In this document: piece after piece, positions 60,957 through 64,000 of the stretch
How the letters are laid out: every line of letters begins with the position of its first letter
Numbering within the stretch: the first letter of the stretch is position 1
Assembly: GCA_946414435.1 (NCBI GenBank)
Contig: CAMKOM010000017.1
Location: forward strand, 1-64,000
Direction: 5' to 3'
DNA length: 64,000 bases
Source: an uncultured Bacteroidota bacterium
GTDB taxonomy: Bacteria > Bacteroidota > Bacteroidia > Bacteroidales > SZUA-534
The notes under the pieces: generated by a model
The model's input: the letters and a program-made list of their open reading frames with translations, nothing else
The model's database searches: none
Told to the model about the DNA's origin: nothing
Made by a program: the position numbers and the translations under genes

Positions 60957-61973
60957 CTATCTGCCTATTATCTGTTGTCCGTTGTCTGTAGTCTGAAGAC
61001 TTGAACCTGAAGTCCAATACCAAGCAGTTGCCTCCCTCAACCCCTCTTTGAAGAAAAATTTCGGCTCATATCCAAGCAGTTTCTTTGCTTTTTCAATCGA
61101 CGCTAACGAATGTGGAATATCGCCCTGACGATTTGGACCATAAACAGGCTGAATGTCAGATATTTTGCTGTCATATTCCGACAAATATTTTTTCAAGTAC
61201 CCGAATAGGGTGTTCAGCGTTGTTCGCTCGCCGCAAGCAGTGTTGTAAATCTGATTCACAGCCTGCGGATTGTCGGTTTGCATTGCCAACAGATTCATTT
61301 TCACCACGTTGTCGATGTATGTGAAATCGCGACTGTAGTCGCCTGTGCCGTTGATGGTGGGCTGCTCATGGTTTATCAACTTCTTGACAAACAGCGGAAT
61401 AACCGCAGCATACGCGCCATTCGGGTCTTGACGGCGGCCAAAAACGTTGAAGTAGCGCAGACCGATGTACTCAATGCCATAAGTTTTTGCGAAAACATCA
61501 GCATACAACTCATTGACATACTTTGTGATAGCGTACGGTGACAATGGACGGCCAATAACATCCTCAACCTTTGGCAGAGTAGTAGAGTCGCCGTAAGTTG
61601 ACGAACTTGCGGCAAAAATGAAACGTTTCACCTTGGCATCGCGGGCGGCGATGAGCATATTCAGAAATCCGCTGATATTCACCGCATTGGTTGTGGCGGG
61701 GTCCTTAATCGAGCGCGGCACAGAACCCAAGGCGGCCTCGTGCAGCACATAATCGGCACCGCTGACGGCCGTCTGACAGTCGCTCAAGTTGCGTATGTCG
61801 CCAACAATCAGGCTGAAACGGTCAGGAAAACGTTCGAGCAGCGGGTTGATGTTCTCGATGTGGCCCGTCGAGAAGTTGTCGAGACAGACAACCTTGTCGC
61901 CGCGCTCAAGCAGCGCCTCGCACAAGTTCGAGCCTATAAATCCTGCTCCTCCGGTTACTAATATTTTGCTCAT
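60957..61973 (-). CDS. WbpP-like UDP-GlcNAc 4-epimerase
   Basis: A 338-residue short-chain dehydrogenase/reductase with the start MSKILVTGGAGFIGSNLCEA (a start two codons upstream is open). The catalytic triad is visible as Ser in ASSSTYGD near 125 and YAITK near 148-152. Blocks VCLDNFSTGHIENI and VNELYADVF fit WbpP/TviC-type UDP-N-acetylglucosamine 4-epimerases. The C-terminus after AWYWTS (SGSSLQTTDNGQQIIGR) is encoded by the GTCTGTAGTCTG repeat region, so the gene's end has been extended by repeat DNA. Confidence 0.9.
   Translation of the reverse strand: MSKILVTGGAGFIGSNLCEALLERGDKVVCLDNFSTGHIENINPLLERFPDRFSLIVGDIRNLSDCQTAVSGADYVLHEAALGSVPRSIKDPATTNAVNISGFLNMLIAARDAKVKRFIFAASSSTYGDSTTLPKVEDVIGRPLSPYAITKYVNELYADVFAKTYGIEYIGLRYFNVFGRRQDPNGAYAAVIPLFVKKLINHEQPTINGTGDYSRDFTYIDNVVKMNLLAMQTDNPQAVNQIYNTACGERTTLNTLFGYLKKYLSEYDSKISDIQPVYGPNRQGDIPHSLASIEKAKKLLGYEPKFFFKEGLREATAWYWTSGSSLQTTDNGQQIIGR
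60984..60995. repeat. GTCTGTAGTCTG repeat copy inside the epimerase 3' end
   Basis: Inverted relative to the copies at 60525-60550 and in the same orientation as the copy at 354-364. The surrounding bases 60970-61005 consist of TCTGTTGTCCGTTGTC and CTGAAGACTTGAACCTGAAG units. Confidence 0.75.
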
Positions 61974-62106
61974 CTGCAATCAAAATCGGCTGCGCACAAT
62001 GCGCCTAACCAACCGACAAATATAGGCATTTAGGCTCATTGTGGCACCGAAAATTGACCACCGCGCATTAGGTGTTGACAATCAAACAACTTCCCACTCA
62101 AAGGCG

Positions 62107-64000
62107 TCAATCTACCATTGATTCCGATAGATAGTTGTCTCTCAATTTTTTAACCATCATTTTGCCTTTCAGCGTCACGTTCTCTTGCAGGCGGATGTCG
62201 ACAGACGATGCGCCAATTTTCACGCTGAACGTGCCTGGAGCGATATTCCAATGGCGCTGGCCGTTGTTGCTGTAGTAGCCGAACTGCTCGGTGTGGAGTT
62301 TCACGCGCACAGTCTTTGTCTCGCCCGGTTTGAGCGATACGCGGGCAAATCCCTGCAATTGAATGGGACGAATATTCTGATTGTCAGTCGTTGGCGAAAG
62401 ATAGATTTGTGCAATCTCGCCGGCGGCCACCCTGCCTGTGTTCTTCACATCAAACGACAAATTGACGCTCGGCGCACTGGTTGAGACTTCGCCGTCAATT
62501 TGCAGATTACTGTACTCGAAAGTGCTGTAACTCAAGCCGTAACCAAACGGCCACTGAACGCGGCTATCAGGTGTAGAGGAATAATTGTAGCATATTGGCT
62601 CATAAACTTCGGTATTGGGATAACTAACTGATAATTTGGCAGATGGCGATACTCGGCCATAGAGAATATCGGCCACGGCGTTGCCACCCTCCTCGCCCGG
62701 ATACCAAGCCTGAATAACGGCAGAGCAACGTTCGGCCAAACCGGAAACCACTTGTGCGCGACCTCCAAAAATGACAAGAACAACAGGCTTGCCCGTTGCA
62801 ATCAACTCATTCACAAACTCTTCCTGGTGGCCTGGCAGTCGCAGTCCCTGACGATTGCGGTTTTCGCCGCAGAGCATCACATTCTCGCCCACAGCCGCCA
62901 CAATCACATCGCTTTTGGCCGCCAATCGCAACGCCTCGGCTTTGTCGGCCTTCTCGCCCGACTCAACTTTGCGGTGCAGAATCTCATAGTCCCAAGCGCG
63001 TTTGTCGCCGCCGTTCGATAGTTGGGTTTCAATGGTGTCGGTCCAGTCGCATCCACGCGAATAACTGATTGTCACGCCGTTGGGCTTGCGCGAGGTCATT
63101 CCTTCGAGCAGCGGCACCACGTGCGGGTGGTCCAAATCGGTGGTTATCAGTTTCCAGAAATAGGTCATCGCAGGGAACGCATAATCGCCGCACATTGCCC
63201 ACATTGAGTTTGCGTTGGGGCCCGTTAGCAAAACGTTGAGTTCCGATTTTTCGGCAGATTGTTTCGCGCCAAGCGGAAGAATGCCATTATTCTCTAACAA
63301 CACAACTGATTGTGTTGCAATCTGATATGAGGTTTGCCGCTCGTCGGGGGTGTCGAGTTCGATTTTGTCGGTTGAGTAGAGATACGGATTTTGGTCGAGC
63401 AGGCCAGCGTGCAGTTTGTGACGCAGAACGGCCTTCACGGCACGCTCAAAAGCCGCAGACTCAACAAGTCCGCTGTCGATTGCCTGCTGCAGATACTGAT
63501 AGTTGGCGCCGTGCGGAAAATCGGCATCGCAACCGCCGTTGATAGCCACAGCCGCCTTGTGAACGGCATCGGGCTGGTCGGGAATTTGGTCGATGGCGGT
63601 GTAATCGCTCACCACCATTCCGTCGAATCCGAGATAATTGCGCAGAATATCGATAAGTATCTCATTGTTAGCCACACAGTTAGTCCCGTGAACAGCGTGG
63701 TAGCCAGGCATCACCACGCGGCTTCCTGCAAGGCGAATCATTGCCTCGTGGGGCAGCAGAATCTCCTCCATCAACTCTTTCTCATCGGCATCACCACCGC
63801 CGCCGTAGCCCAAATAGTGCTTCGAACAAGTGCCAACGCCCTGCTTCAGGTCGTCTTGCTGAAGACCTCGGGCAAAGGCCACGCCCATCGCCGCCGACAG
63901 GTAACCGTCTTCGCCATACGACTCCTCAAGCCTGTTGAACGACGGCGTGCGGCACACATCCACCATCGGCGAAAGCGACAGAACGCCGCCCATTTGGCGC
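62107..64000 (-). CDS. Glycoside hydrolase family 3, 5' end outside the window
   Basis: The frame is open from the window end, so the signal peptide and true start are missing; at least 630 residues are visible. LSPMVDVCRTPSFNRLEES and the nucleophile Asp in GMVVSDYTA identify GH3. The second domain has VAAVGENVMLCGENRNRQGL, and the C-terminal fibronectin-III-like domain follows (VNLSFDVKNTGRVAAGEI). It most resembles beta-glucosidases and beta-xylosidases; the sugar is unknown. The family usually acts in the periplasm or outside. It follows 133 bases from the epimerase start and is the only degradative enzyme in the window. Confidence 0.94.
   Translation of the reverse strand, partial: RQMGGVLSLSPMVDVCRTPSFNRLEESYGEDGYLSAAMGVAFARGLQQDDLKQGVGTCSKHYLGYGGGGDADEKELMEEILLPHEAMIRLAGSRVVMPGYHAVHGTNCVANNEILIDILRNYLGFDGMVVSDYTAIDQIPDQPDAVHKAAVAINGGCDADFPHGANYQYLQQAIDSGLVESAAFERAVKAVLRHKLHAGLLDQNPYLYSTDKIELDTPDERQTSYQIATQSVVLLENNGILPLGAKQSAEKSELNVLLTGPNANSMWAMCGDYAFPAMTYFWKLITTDLDHPHVVPLLEGMTSRKPNGVTISYSRGCDWTDTIETQLSNGGDKRAWDYEILHRKVESGEKADKAEALRLAAKSDVIVAAVGENVMLCGENRNRQGLRLPGHQEEFVNELIATGKPVVLVIFGGRAQVVSGLAERCSAVIQAWYPGEEGGNAVADILYGRVSPSAKLSVSYPNTEVYEPICYNYSSTPDSRVQWPFGYGLSYSTFEYSNLQIDGEVSTSAPSVNLSFDVKNTGRVAAGEIAQIYLSPTTDNQNIRPIQLQGFARVSLKPGETKTVRVKLHTEQFGYYSNNGQRHWNIAPGTFSVKIGASSVDIRLQENVTLKGKMMVKKLRDNYLSESMVD

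Overview
The window looks like a chromosome segment of a Bacteroidales-type member of the Bacteroidota. Supporting signs are TAnnTTTG -7 promoter boxes a short distance upstream of many starts, no convincing Shine-Dalgarno sequences, and typical families of the phylum: an ECF sigma/FecR pair, DUF2807 and GSCFA proteins, the Bacteroidota form of LptE next to secG, TupA-like and WbpP-like polysaccharide enzymes. I cannot name the genus.

Layout. 1-28 kb is GC-richer housekeeping DNA: hemW, a secreted unknown, dCMP deaminase, a C-terminal processing protease, ahcY, DUF2807 and GSCFA proteins, a sigma/FecR pair, recQ-vanZ, a hybrid histidine kinase, tRNA-Met(CAU), a NUDIX hydrolase, tRNA-Pro(UGG), an acidic small protein with prfC, carB-argR, dtd, an SRPBCC protein, a lipoprotein behind an inverted-repeat-rich promoter region, and a sigma-54 activator followed by lptE, a TPR-like protein and secG.

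28-50.6 kb is a clearly AT-richer surface-polysaccharide locus, almost all on the minus strand: polysaccharide deacetylase, ATP-grasp ligases, hexapeptide acyltransferases, a CapA-like protein, WecG/TagA-type and several other glycosyltransferases, Wzy- and Wzx-like membrane proteins, a UDP-galactopyranose-mutase-like flavoprotein, and wecC-wecB, which make UDP-ManNAcA. It is peppered with inserted genes and gene remnants: an AAA ATPase between two copies of an 80-bp stretch, a Cas2/SinR-like plus membrane-protein pair, two Abi-like genes, and broken acyltransferase and glycosyltransferase tails.

50.8-57.8 kb is a defence and toxin-antitoxin island: a tight five-gene run (TcmP, three-Cys DUF5131 protein, small helical protein, Abi-alpha/DUF4393-like protein, GHKL ATPase with a nuclease-like tail), an AT-rich small membrane protein, a RelE/ParE-type pair and an MNT/HEPN pair. 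This run is my main candidate for an undescribed system.

58-62 kb returns to GC-richer polysaccharide genes: a WecA-like initiating phosphotransferase, a second UDP-sugar dehydrogenase, a four-helix-bundle protein and a WbpP-like epimerase. The window ends inside a GH3 glycosidase. Together the genes suggest a Wzx/Wzy-dependent glycan containing uronic acids (ManNAcA and probably GalNAcA), possibly decorated by acyl groups and amide-linked substituents; export genes (wza/wzc) are not in the window.
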